Below, piece by piece: positions 44,013 through 51,858 of a DNA stretch of 64,000 nt. Made by a program: the position numbers and the translations under genes. Numbering within the stretch: the stretch's first letter is position 1; each line of letters starts with the position of its first letter. The notes beneath the pieces were generated by a model that worked only from the letters and a program-made list of their open reading frames with translations, made no database searches and was not told the origin of the DNA. Source of the stretch: Bordetella parapertussis (GTDB lineage: Bacteria; Pseudomonadota; Gammaproteobacteria; Burkholderiales; Burkholderiaceae_D); NCBI GenBank assembly GCA_945866125.1, contig CAMBFZ010000002.1:91277-155276 (forward strand), in the 5' to 3' direction.

Positions 44013-44117
44013 GATGTCGCTCCTTTGAAAGCCCGGCCGTGGTCTGATATTGTTCATGCTTTGTCGTAATAATACTGTAGCTAAGCCAAGCGCAGCTTTC
44101 GCCTAATAGGAAAGAAG

Positions 44118-45029
44118 ATGAAGACTTTGCAGGAAAAACCGCTTCACATCGCCGTAATGGGGGCGGGTGCTGTTGGCTGTTATTTCGGTGGCATGCTCGC
44201 GCGAGCCGGCCATACCGTCACCCTGATCGGGCGACCGGCGCATGTCGAAGCGATGCAGCGTGACGGCTTATTGCTCGATACGCAAACATTTAAAGAACAC
44301 GTCCGCGTCAATGCCAGCACCGAAGTCAGTGCCATTCAAGGCGCGCAAATCGTGCTATTTTGCGTCAAGTCCACCGACACCGTCAGCGCCGCCACGGCGA
44401 TGGCGCCGTACCTAAATCCACAATCGGTCATCATCAGTTTGCAAAACGGCGTAGAAAACGCCGCCGTATTGCAAGGGATCCTGCCGCAAGAAGTCATTTC
44501 TGCCGTGGTCTATGTCGCCACCGAGATGGCCGGGCCGGGCCACCTGCGCCATCATGGCCGCGGGGAACTCGTCATTGGCGCCTCTGCCAGCAGCGTGGCC
44601 ATTGCTGCGGCCTTTGGTGAGGCGGCCATTCCGGTTCAGGTCTCGGATAATATCGCCGGTGCGCTGTGGTCCAAGCTCATTATTAATTGCGCGTACAACG
44701 CCTTGTCGGCGATTGGGCAACTACCTTACGGTCGGCTGGTACAGGCGGAGGGCGTCGCCACTGTGATGTCCGACGCGGTGCAAGAATGTCTGGTTGTGGC
44801 GCACGCCGATGGCGTGATCGTACCGGCCGATTGTGCTGAGATGGTGCCGCGGATTGCGTTGGGCATGGCAGATCAGTATTCATCGACTGCGCAAGATCTG
44901 GCGCGCCGTAAGCCCAACGAAATCGATTACCTCAACGGCTATGTATGCCGGCGTGGTCTGGCGCTCGGCATACCGACGCCAGTCAATCATGCACTGACCA
45001 CGATCGTCAAACTCGTAGCACAACGATAG
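44118..45029 (+). CDS. 2-dehydropantoate 2-reductase family protein
   Basis: 303 aa. NADPH-binding GAGAVGCYFGGMLARAGH near residue 16, NGVENAAVL near 117, catalytic Lys in SKLIINCAYNALSAI near 183 and the C-terminal helix pattern SSTAQDLARRKPNEIDYLNG. The family includes ketopantoate reductase (PanE, for pantothenate), but paralogues act on other substrates, so no symbol is given. The cupin gene follows by 26 bases. Confidence 0.85.
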   Translation: MKTLQEKPLHIAVMGAGAVGCYFGGMLARAGHTVTLIGRPAHVEAMQRDGLLLDTQTFKEHVRVNASTEVSAIQGAQIVLFCVKSTDTVSAATAMAPYLNPQSVIISLQNGVENAAVLQGILPQEVISAVVYVATEMAGPGHLRHHGRGELVIGASASSVAIAAAFGEAAIPVQVSDNIAGALWSKLIINCAYNALSAIGQLPYGRLVQAEGVATVMSDAVQECLVVAHADGVIVPADCAEMVPRIALGMADQYSSTAQDLARRKPNEIDYLNGYVCRRGLALGIPTPVNHALTTIVKLVAQR

Positions 45030-45055
45030 TTTTTAAAAACAAAACAGGAGATAAG

Positions 45056-45322
45056 ATGAACAAAGAAGAGTTTGCCAGTGAGTTGTCCCGGGAGGGATTC
45101 AAAGAAGTCGTGACCGTCACCCGCGAAGCCGACGGTTTCATGGATCTGCATACTCATCCGTTTGAAGCCAAGGCGCTGATTCTGGACGGTGAGCTGAAGA
45201 TTTGGGTCGACGATGCCGAGATTTTTTGCAAAGCAGGCGACACCTTTCATTTGCTTGCAGAGACAGCGCATTCGGAGCGCTATGGGCCGGCCGGGGTGAC
45301 TTTCTTAGTAGGGCGGAAGTAA
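45056..45322 (+). CDS. Small cupin-domain protein
   Basis: 88 aa from MNKEEFASEL, ribosome site CAGGAG. Single cupin barrel: MDLHTHPFEAKALILDGELKIW (motif 1, two His and a Glu-like metal set) and DTFHLLAETAHSERYGPAG (motif 2). Substrate unknown. It may be co-transcribed with the reductase before it. Confidence 0.78.
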   Translation: MNKEEFASELSREGFKEVVTVTREADGFMDLHTHPFEAKALILDGELKIWVDDAEIFCKAGDTFHLLAETAHSERYGPAGVTFLVGRK

Positions 45323-45403
45323 GGGCAGGTTGCGATGTTTGGCTATGCAGCAGTGCACGCGGCAGTGCATGCACTAGCTGACCACTAAAGTCAAAAATCA
45401 GCC

Positions 45404-45751
45404 TCAAGCTGAAAACTCTTCAAACGCCTTCAGTGCGTGGGTGGCGTACATCATTGATGGTCCGCCACCCATATACACCGATGTTGCCAGCACTTCTTCC
45501 AGCTCAGCCCGGCTCGCACCTAGCTTCACCAGCGCCTGCACATGAAAGCCGATGCAGTCATCGCAGCGCGTGGCAACCGAAATGCCAAGCGCCACCAACT
45601 CACGCGTTTTTTTATCTAGCGCACCCTCCTTAGTGCCGGCTGCGGCAAGCTGTCCGAAGGCCTGCATCAAATCCGGTTGCGTCTGTCGCAGGCCTTGCAT
45701 CTTGCTTGCGACGGCTCGGGTCAGTTCTTTGTAATCCGGGATGGCGCTCAT
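45404..45751 (-). CDS. AhpD-like carboxymuconolactone decarboxylase-family protein
   Basis: 115 aa from MSAIPDYKEL. Residues 63-70 CDDCIGFH carry the CxxC-x3-H of AhpD-type alkylhydroperoxidases; GAALDKKTRELVALG-type segment precedes it. Such proteins reduce peroxides using the Cys pair; true PcaC lacks it. It ends a three-gene operon with cytochrome b5 and a flavin reductase; 1 base separates it from the b5 gene. Confidence 0.82.
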   Translation of the reverse strand: MSAIPDYKELTRAVASKMQGLRQTQPDLMQAFGQLAAAGTKEGALDKKTRELVALGISVATRCDDCIGFHVQALVKLGASRAELEEVLATSVYMGGGPSMMYATHALKAFEEFSA

Positions 45752-45752
45752 A

Positions 45753-46118
45753 TTATTTTTTTCCGAATTTTCCGACTTTGTAATTGGCCAGCGCTTCGTC
45801 TGCATAAGGCGAATGGGCGCGGCCTGCATTTTTGGTGTTGTAAGCCTTCGTGGCTTCTTTGCCGCACAGGTCTTCAATCGCGCCCGGTCCGCCCGGATGC
45901 TGAACGATATAGTCGCTCATGTTGTAGACACCGCCACGAATAACCAGCCAACAGTCGTCCGGTTTGGCGTGCTTGGCTAACTCAGCCGGCGAGATCGTTT
46001 TTAGTGGTGCGTCCGCCATCGCCGAATCAGCGCTCACCCACAACAATGTCGTGGTAGCCAGCATGCCCACGGCAAGCCAAAAAAATAAAGTACTAGCGAT
46101 AAAAATTTTGCGTGTCAT
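45753..46118 (-). CDS. Membrane-anchored or exported cytochrome b5-like protein
   Basis: 121 aa. An N-terminal hydrophobic segment (about 5-28) followed by SAMADA could be a signal peptide or anchor. The b5 domain has the haem ligands His74 in VQHPGGPGAI and probably His102 in AGRAHSPYA. Its start overlaps the reductase stop by ATGA. Confidence 0.83.
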   Translation of the reverse strand: MTRKIFIASTLFFWLAVGMLATTTLLWVSADSAMADAPLKTISPAELAKHAKPDDCWLVIRGGVYNMSDYIVQHPGGPGAIEDLCGKEATKAYNTKNAGRAHSPYADEALANYKVGKFGKK

Positions 46119-47374
46119 CGGAAGTCGAACCTTTCAGAGTGAATGTGATGAAGTGGAATACCCTTTTCCTGAAGGGCGTGTAAAACGGTTTGCATTAACC
46201 CGGGCGGACCACATAAATAACTCGTCACACCTTGCAAGGCGCGAGCTGGTGGCAACAGCGCATTGATGTCCGGTAGCTCATTGCCTGTTGCACGGAGATC
46301 CAACGTCAAGAGCGGTTGGCATGTCGCGCGTGCGCGCAATTCATCCAGATAGGCGGCGTCGTGTACGTTGGGATACAGATAAAGCAGGTGTGTCGGTACC
46401 GTCAGGGTTTGTGTTCTGAGTGCGGCTAAAAAAGGCGTAATGCCAATGCCGCCCGCCACCCATAGCTGTGGCGTCGTCGCCTGGTCTGCGAGAAAGCCAT
46501 CGAAACCACCTTGCACCGTGGCGCGCACGCCGGGTACGAGATCTTGTAAAGCCCGCGTTGCGTCGCCGAGCGCTTTGACGCTGATACAAAACTCGCCCGC
46601 TTGTCCCACGCCGCTCACCGTAAACGGATGCGCTTCGTGGCTTCCTTCGGCAGCGCTACCCCACGCAAAAGCCACAAACACCAGCTGACCCGCCTGTACC
46701 GGCGGGATGACTGGTGTGCTTGAAGGGGTCAGCATAATTTCGACCAGATCAGTGGCCACAGGCAAGACTGATTTAACGTAATAGGCTTGCGCGGCTGAGC
46801 CCGCATCAATGCGCACCAGTCGCCACAAAAACAATCCACCGGCAAGCGCAATGACGAGCAGTGCGAATGGATTATTTTTTAAAAGCAAAACATGCACGCC
46901 GCCCAGCACGACCGCCACGCCAAGTGCGCTGTGCAGGCCACGCCAAAGCCGATACGGTAGTCGATAAATAAACGTGGCCGACAAACCCGTCATGAGCAAC
47001 AGCAAGCTCACCCAGCCGACGCGAATCGCCGGATTGTCGGGCACTGGCGTAATCGCCAGCCAGCCGAGTGCCGGTGCCTGTTGCCAGCCATCTGCTGCCA
47101 GCAACAAAGGATGCAGTAATAGCAGCAGATAAGCGGCCAATCCGGCGCGGTGATGCCAGAGCGTCATGTGCGCCACGCCCCCGAGCCAATGACTCAGGCG
47201 CACCTCGCGCACCATCAGCAGCAAGCTGCCCAGTAATAATCCGCAGCCAGCCCAGCCCGATAAGCTCGCCGCGGCGCCCCAAGAGGTCAGATTGTCGGGG
47301 ACAAACCAAATCACCGGCGCGAGCGCACAAAACGCCAGCAGCGCTGGTACCGAGACAGAGGGGCGAGCATCCAT
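46115..47374 (-). CDS. Ferric-reductase-like membrane flavoprotein
   Basis: 419 aa. About six membrane helices in residues 1-185, with paired His in LWHHRAGLAAYLLLLLHPLL (likely haem b ligands). A ferredoxin-NADP reductase-type domain follows: HPFTVSGVG (flavin), GGIGITPFLAALR near 310 (NAD(P)H) and YLCGPPGLMQTVLHAL near the end. It should pass electrons from NAD(P)H across the membrane; the adjacent b5 gene is the obvious acceptor. Confidence 0.82.
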   Translation of the reverse strand: MDARPSVSVPALLAFCALAPVIWFVPDNLTSWGAAASLSGWAGCGLLLGSLLLMVREVRLSHWLGGVAHMTLWHHRAGLAAYLLLLLHPLLLAADGWQQAPALGWLAITPVPDNPAIRVGWVSLLLLMTGLSATFIYRLPYRLWRGLHSALGVAVVLGGVHVLLLKNNPFALLVIALAGGLFLWRLVRIDAGSAAQAYYVKSVLPVATDLVEIMLTPSSTPVIPPVQAGQLVFVAFAWGSAAEGSHEAHPFTVSGVGQAGEFCISVKALGDATRALQDLVPGVRATVQGGFDGFLADQATTPQLWVAGGIGITPFLAALRTQTLTVPTHLLYLYPNVHDAAYLDELRARATCQPLLTLDLRATGNELPDINALLPPARALQGVTSYLCGPPGLMQTVLHALQEKGIPLHHIHSERFDFR

Positions 47375-47417
47375 TGCGTCGTTTGACTGAGCAGCCGGCT
47401 AGGTTTGAAACTTGCGC

Positions 47418-47831
47418 TTAATGAATAGCCGGATCGCCTTTCAACCTATCGACACGGACAAAATATTTTCGTGCATAGGCCAGTAATTGCGCATCGCTGG
47501 GATGATCAACCGTTTCGACGGCGACGATTTTTGCGGCGATTTGGGGATCGTGTTTGCTGGCATGCCGGAATAATTCCAGTTTGGCCGAGCCGGGTCCGAC
47601 AATTAATATTTCAGCCACTGTGGATACTGCTTCGATCACTGCATGTAAATAAGATTGTCCGGTGGCAGTGTGACCGGCACCTGGCGGTCCGGCTTTGTGA
47701 TGCAGATGGGGATGCGTGGAGCTTGTTTTGATGACGTTATTTTCGCTGGCATCCGCGTCAAAATGAATGACATGGGCTTCGCGATGGTCGATCCAGATAA
47801 CCGCGTGACTGACTTGCTGACTAAGTGACAT
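47418..47831 (-). CDS. Small protein of a poorly characterised family (possibly eRF1/Pelota-like fold)
   Basis: 137 aa. It begins MSLSQQVSHAVIWIDHREAHV, has a His-rich loop THPHLHHKAGPP and a core with VAEILIVGPGSAKLELFRHA. I associate this pattern with small betaproteobacterial proteins related to the eRF1 domain found in release factors and host-attachment proteins, but this is tentative. Its promoter region contains an FNR-like half-matched box at 47,882-47,895 (TTGCG-CTAA-GTCAA). Confidence 0.55.
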   Translation of the reverse strand: MSLSQQVSHAVIWIDHREAHVIHFDADASENNVIKTSSTHPHLHHKAGPPGAGHTATGQSYLHAVIEAVSTVAEILIVGPGSAKLELFRHASKHDPQIAAKIVAVETVDHPSDAQLLAYARKYFVRVDRLKGDPAIH

Positions 47832-47881
47832 ACATCCTCCTGTTTAAGAAGGCAGTATTTCTCTTTCATATTTTTGACGCT

Positions 47882-47895
47882 TTGCGCTAAGTCAA
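47882..47895. promoter_or_regulatory. Weak FNR-like box
   Basis: TTGCG-CTAA-GTCAA, one good and one degraded half-site, 51 bases upstream of the minus-strand start at 47,831. A second TTGAC lies 8 bases before it, so an alternative wider palindrome (TTGAC-N12-GTCAA, 47,874-47,895) is also possible. Confidence 0.35.
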
Positions 47896-47961
47896 AAATT
47901 TCCGGAGCAGCAGAGAAACCGCTCCAGTTTCTCTGCTGATCAGGAAAGGGTGAGGCGACGA

Positions 47962-48567
47962 TTAGCCGATCAGATCCACGCGACCAGTCAGATCCATGAT
48001 GCCCGTGATCACGCTCAGTTTTGGATGGCGCTTGTTGACGGCGGCACGGAACTGCGCGAGTGATTCACCGTGTGAGCCGGTTTCGACTTCTTTCTCGGTG
48101 ACGCCTTCAGGGCCGAAGGCAAGTTTAGCCGCGCCGCAATCGCGGTGCGAGAGGGCGACCACACGCTTGATGTGATGCAGGCTCACCGTAATATCGAGGT
48201 TGTCCCAGAAGGTCTTGTGCCAGGCCGCAAATTTAGGATGCACAGCACCGAGCGGGCCACCGGCCATCACAAAATGGCTGTAATTGTCACCCAGCTTCTC
48301 GCGGTCAACACCTTGCAGCAGGCCCATGTACTGCCAGCTCAGCGTGGTAAAACGCGGATCGATACAGTTAATCAGCATCGCTTCGTAATTACCACTAGCG
48401 GCCATCGAGCGGCCTGGCACAAAGCCCATCATGCCGCCTGCCAGTACTGCAGCGCCGGTCGTCAGAAACTGACGGCGGGATTGCAGTGACGGGAGGGTCA
48501 GGCTGCAGCAGGGGCATCCCTCTGCGTGCAGCGCGTTGTCTGAAGCAGTCATAATTTTTTCGGACAC
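47962..48567 (-). CDS. Beta-carbonic-anhydrase-like protein with Tat-type signal
   Basis: 201 aa from a GTG with AAAGGAG 6 bases upstream. A Cys-rich segment GCPCCS (18-22) precedes the twin-arginine motif SRRQFLTTGAA (Arg31, Arg32) and a hydrophobic stretch, suggesting export. The mature part has the zinc pattern of beta carbonic anhydrases: Cys68, Asp70, Arg72 (NCIDPR) and His141, Cys144 (SHRDCGA). Activity is not proven; the rest of the domain is divergent. Confidence 0.72.
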   Translation of the reverse strand: MSEKIMTASDNALHAEGCPCCSLTLPSLQSRRQFLTTGAAVLAGGMMGFVPGRSMAASGNYEAMLINCIDPRFTTLSWQYMGLLQGVDREKLGDNYSHFVMAGGPLGAVHPKFAAWHKTFWDNLDITVSLHHIKRVVALSHRDCGAAKLAFGPEGVTEKEVETGSHGESLAQFRAAVNKRHPKLSVITGIMDLTGRVDLIG

Positions 48568-48961
48568 GATAAACTCCTTTGAATATCAATTTACTATTTT
48601 TATTAATCTGACCGGCACTAAGCCGGAATTTGCCATGGCGATTCCGAGCTTCCGAATCTGACGATTGACGCCTTTATTGAATATCAAAACGAAATCGTTT
48701 TCGGCAACATGCAGAAAAAGATTTGAGATTCATCTGCATTATCGGGATTTGTGCCGCAAATCTTTAGCCAGGGTCGATTATATTCTTTGCAAATACGTTT
48801 ATTTCGCAATAAATCATCAAGAACCAATCAAGCTGTGGCTGTTGGTGTCGATACCAAACAAGCTAAGGCTCTCTGATCGTCGCCTATTGATTATTATTTA
48901 CTATTCAATATCGAATAATTTTCCCGCCATGCGGGCAGTTTCTGGAAAAGGAACACTGTTT
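48568..48961. other. Divergent intergenic region, AT-rich
   Basis: 394 bases between the carbonic-anhydrase-like gene and the His/Ala-rich gene. The + strand frame is open through part of it but lacks a ribosome site and conserved character. AATTTACTATTTTTATT at 48,588-48,604 recurs exactly at 53,243-53,259, and a shorter TTTACTATT occurs near 48,897. TATTC...GAATA at 48,902-48,917 is a small palindrome near the + strand gene. Confidence 0.45.
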
Positions 48962-50206
48962 ATGAAAAAACATCACGCCGAATTGCTCACCGCCTTGCTT
49001 ATCGCTGCCCACCCGATGGCATTTGCAGACAGCAAAGCGCCTGCTCATGCCGAGGCGGCAGATCATGCAAAAGACGCCCATGCCGAGCCGGCAGGGGCGG
49101 GCAAGAGCGCACCTGCTGCCGCTGCTGTCACTGCGCCCGTTGCGGCACCCGGGGATCACGGCGGTGCGGGTAAGCCTGCAGACGCTGCAGCGCCTGCGGG
49201 CGCAGAAGAGCCCGCCAAGCCAGTCGTAAAAAAGAAAGCCAAACTCGCCAAAAAGCCAGCGCCAGCACCTGCGGCCACAGCCGCTACCGGCCATGGTGAC
49301 GCACATGGTGACGCCCACGCCGCGCCCAAGCCAAGCGCCGCGGCGAGCGCAGGCGACAAGCGTGTTCATGTAAAAGATCGAGCCGCCTTGAGTACTGCCG
49401 TCGCTGCGGCGCATGCCAACGATCATGCAGCGGCGCCCGCTGCGGCTGCTGCATCAGTGGCAGGCCATGATGCGCATGCGGATAGCAAACAAGACGCCGC
49501 TGCGCCAGCGCATGCGAACAATCATGCGGACAGCCATGCAACGCCGCCGGCAGCTGCCCCTGTTGATGTGCGCAAGGTTGAGGTTGCAGCGCCCGCTGCG
49601 CATGCTGCACATGCTGCGCCGGTGGCGCATGCGGCGCCCAACGCCACCAACGCCACCAACGCCACCAACGCGCATGACAGTCATGCAGTCCAGGCCGCTG
49701 CAGAATGTCTCATGCCGCTCAAAGTCGAAGTTGCGGCATTATTTGATCGTTGGAACGCCGCATTAAAAACGGGCAATCCCAAAAAAGTCGTCGCCAACTA
49801 CGCGCCTGCATCGCTATTGTTACCGACGGTATCAAACAAGCCCCGTTTTACTGCGGCAGAAAAAGAAGATTACTTCGTTCATTTTCTTGAGCGCAAACCG
49901 GAAGGAAAAATCGACGATCGCATGATCGAAGTCGATTGCAACAGCGCCACCGATGCTGGCTTGTACACCTTCAAATTTGCTGACGGTGCAATCGTCAAAG
50001 CCCGCTATTCGTTTTCGTATAAAAAAGTCGGGGAAGAATGGTTAATCTCCAGCCATCACTCCTCAGCGATGCCCGAAAAAGATGACGCGTCGGTCGCGCA
50101 AGCCCAAACGCACACCACAAGCCACGCCAGCGCCAAGCCAACCAGCAAAGCCGCAGAACGCAGCGAGCAGGGCACCCGCGCCGAAGGATGGGTGCGCTTC
50201 CCCTAA
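48962..50206 (+). CDS. Secreted His/Ala/Pro-rich protein with C-terminal SnoaL/CaMKII-association-like domain
   Basis: 414 aa from MKKHHAELLTALLIAAHPMAFA, a signal peptide with AAAAGGAA upstream. Residues about 24-245 are low complexity: Ala, Pro, Asp and many His in DAHADS, HANDHA and NNHADSHA-like runs, a basic KKKAKLAKK patch and a NAT triplet repeat. Residues about 248-370 form an NTF2-like domain (LFDRWNAALKTGNPKKVVANY, ending WLISSHHSSAMPEKD). The His-rich part could bind zinc, nickel or copper. The function is not known. Divergent from the carbonic-anhydrase-like gene. Confidence 0.72.
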   Translation: MKKHHAELLTALLIAAHPMAFADSKAPAHAEAADHAKDAHAEPAGAGKSAPAAAAVTAPVAAPGDHGGAGKPADAAAPAGAEEPAKPVVKKKAKLAKKPAPAPAATAATGHGDAHGDAHAAPKPSAAASAGDKRVHVKDRAALSTAVAAAHANDHAAAPAAAAASVAGHDAHADSKQDAAAPAHANNHADSHATPPAAAPVDVRKVEVAAPAAHAAHAAPVAHAAPNATNATNATNAHDSHAVQAAAECLMPLKVEVAALFDRWNAALKTGNPKKVVANYAPASLLLPTVSNKPRFTAAEKEDYFVHFLERKPEGKIDDRMIEVDCNSATDAGLYTFKFADGAIVKARYSFSYKKVGEEWLISSHHSSAMPEKDDASVAQAQTHTTSHASAKPTSKAAERSEQGTRAEGWVRFP

Positions 50207-50212
50207 TCTATC

Positions 50213-50284
50213 GGGGGTCAGGTCTTGCAAAACCACGTGGCCGCACAAATGGCCGACGATGTGGTTTTGCAAGACCTGACCCCC
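50213..50284. repeat. REPIN-like perfect inverted repeat
   Basis: Arms of 24 bp, GGGGGTCAGGTCTTGC onward (50,213-50,236) and its exact reverse complement (50,261-50,284), flank a 24-base centre with two GGCC. The GGTCAGGTCTTG core resembles repeats mobilised by REP-associated tyrosine transposases in betaproteobacteria. It lies between convergent genes and is followed by a T tract, so it may terminate both. No transposase gene is in the window. Confidence 0.75.
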
Positions 50285-50298
50285 GCATTTTTTTTAAG

Positions 50299-51027
50299 CT
50301 ATGTTGGTGCGAATTCGCGCAGTGCTTGTGCGTAATCGGCCTGCGTGTCCATCTCTACCCACTTCAGACCACTGATGTCGACGGTGCTGAATCGGGCGCC
50401 TGCTTCGATGATTTGGTCATATGCCACTTCGTAGTAGTACTTCCAATTAGCTTCGGATGCCATCATGCGCTCGAGCGCATCGAACAGCGTCGTTGCTGTC
50501 GCCGCACTAATTTTTTCAATGCCAATTGATTCGCCTATCGCCTGCGCAACGGATACCCGGTTGCCGATCCGGCTGATGTCGCCGTTAGGGTGGCAAATGA
50601 CCTTAATGACTTCTTCATTGACTGCTGTGTGGTCAACGCATACAACGCTGGCGCTGTCGTCCGTAGCAAGCAATTTTTGGATAATCGCCTCGTCAAAGAT
50701 GACATCTCCATCTAGTTTGATAAAACTTTGTCCATCAAGATAGGGTCGCGCCAGCATCAGCGAATAACCAGTGTTGGTCACCAGGTAGTGTTCGTTACGC
50801 ACGAAGCGCACAGGCAGTGTTGGGAAATTTTCCTGTACATAGGATTCGATGATCTCTTGCATGTGCCCGCAGATGATGATGAATGAATCAACGCCGTTTT
50901 TGAGCAGCTTTGTGAGCATGTGTTGCAGGATCGTGGCATCCCCCACCGGTAAGAGTGATTTGGGTTTATCCAAAGTGAGGGGATGCAAACGACTCCCTAT
51001 CCCCGCGAGCAAAATAACGGCTTTCAT
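50299..51027 (-). CDS. Nucleotidyltransferase, PntC/LicC-like (probable cytidylyltransferase)
   Basis: 242 aa. The N-terminus MKAVILLAGIGSRLHPLTLD with KPKSLLPV is the sugar-phosphate nucleotidyltransferase signature; the metal-binding FIKLDGDVIFDE lies near residue 100 and VEMDTQADYAQA near the end. The neighbours (CDP-alcohol transferase and class V aminotransferase) point to CTP-dependent activation of an amino-alcohol phosphate or 2-aminoethylphosphonate. It could instead use another NTP. 27 bases downstream of the transferase gene. Confidence 0.75.
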   Translation of the reverse strand: MKAVILLAGIGSRLHPLTLDKPKSLLPVGDATILQHMLTKLLKNGVDSFIIICGHMQEIIESYVQENFPTLPVRFVRNEHYLVTNTGYSLMLARPYLDGQSFIKLDGDVIFDEAIIQKLLATDDSASVVCVDHTAVNEEVIKVICHPNGDISRIGNRVSVAQAIGESIGIEKISAATATTLFDALERMMASEANWKYYYEVAYDQIIEAGARFSTVDISGLKWVEMDTQADYAQALREFAPT

Positions 51028-51054
51028 CTGTTTGACTGTTCCATTTTTTAAATA

Positions 51055-51858
51055 TTATTTGCGCATCGGATAAGTTAACGTCTCCGATTGCGTGGCCACT
51101 TGTCGGCCGCGTTGAATTAATCTGACAAGAGCAATAAGGATCTGCCCAATACCGAACAGCCACAGCCAGCAATCCGGCCTTTGCATGCCCACCGCAATCG
51201 CACCAAACGTCACGTGTTCCGCTTCGTCGAGCGCAAACATGGTGCGATGACGACACCACAACCACTTGATTTGTTGAGCCCAATTTTTGGGTGCGCAGCG
51301 TTCAGCTTCCAGTGCCGCATAAAGCGCATGCCGGCGCGCACGTGACTTATCGAGATAGGCCGGGTCCTGATTGATCGCGCTAAACATGGTTTCGAGTTTG
51401 ATGTAATAGCGGAACAAAAATCCGAAACACGATAGCAAGCCAAGAAACACATACCCTACCTCGCCAGTCATCTGCCATGCGGCCGCTGCAAAGGCGGCGT
51501 TGATGATGCCGATCTTGAGTACGTCGAGTGTCTTGTCGAGATAGTCACCCACGGTGGACGTTTTGCCCGTGTAGCGGGCCAGTTGTCCATCCAGACAATC
51601 AAGCACATACGACAGCGGCAGCAAAACTGCCGCTAGCCACGCCCAACTGCCGCCCCAGACAATCAGGCAAGCCGCAGCCAGATACAAAAAAAAGGACGCC
51701 AGCGTCACCTGATTCGGTGTCAGAAATCGAAGTTGACTCGCTGGCACCAGCAGCTTATTAGCCCAGCGCGGATACCAGAGATCGCCCCAATTGCTAAAAT
51801 AGTTTGGCTCCATTACTGCCGCTGGGTCGCGTTGTGGGAGCGATTCAGGCGAGGTCAT
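51055..51858 (-). CDS. CDP-alcohol phosphatidyltransferase family membrane protein
   Basis: 267 aa from the ATG at 51,858 (GAGG upstream; overlaps the aminotransferase end by 14 bases). The catalytic motif is complete: DCLDGQLAR then GDYLDKTLD (D-x2-DG-x2-AR-x8-G-x3-D-x3-D) near residue 90. Several membrane helices surround it. It should transfer a CDP-activated head group to an alcohol acceptor, probably a lipid. Confidence 0.85.
   Translation of the reverse strand: MTSPESLPQRDPAAVMEPNYFSNWGDLWYPRWANKLLVPASQLRFLTPNQVTLASFFLYLAAACLIVWGGSWAWLAAVLLPLSYVLDCLDGQLARYTGKTSTVGDYLDKTLDVLKIGIINAAFAAAAWQMTGEVGYVFLGLLSCFGFLFRYYIKLETMFSAINQDPAYLDKSRARRHALYAALEAERCAPKNWAQQIKWLWCRHRTMFALDEAEHVTFGAIAVGMQRPDCWLWLFGIGQILIALVRLIQRGRQVATQSETLTYPMRK

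Noticed and set aside
47874..47895. TTGAC-N12-GTCAA as a standard FNR box
   Set aside because: The spacing between half-sites is 12 rather than 4; only the internal TTGCG-N4-GTCAA version is kept, with low confidence.
48665..48961. Upstream extension of the His/Ala-rich protein (99 residues)
   Set aside because: AT-rich, no start with a ribosome site, and it would bury the clear signal peptide that begins at 48,962.
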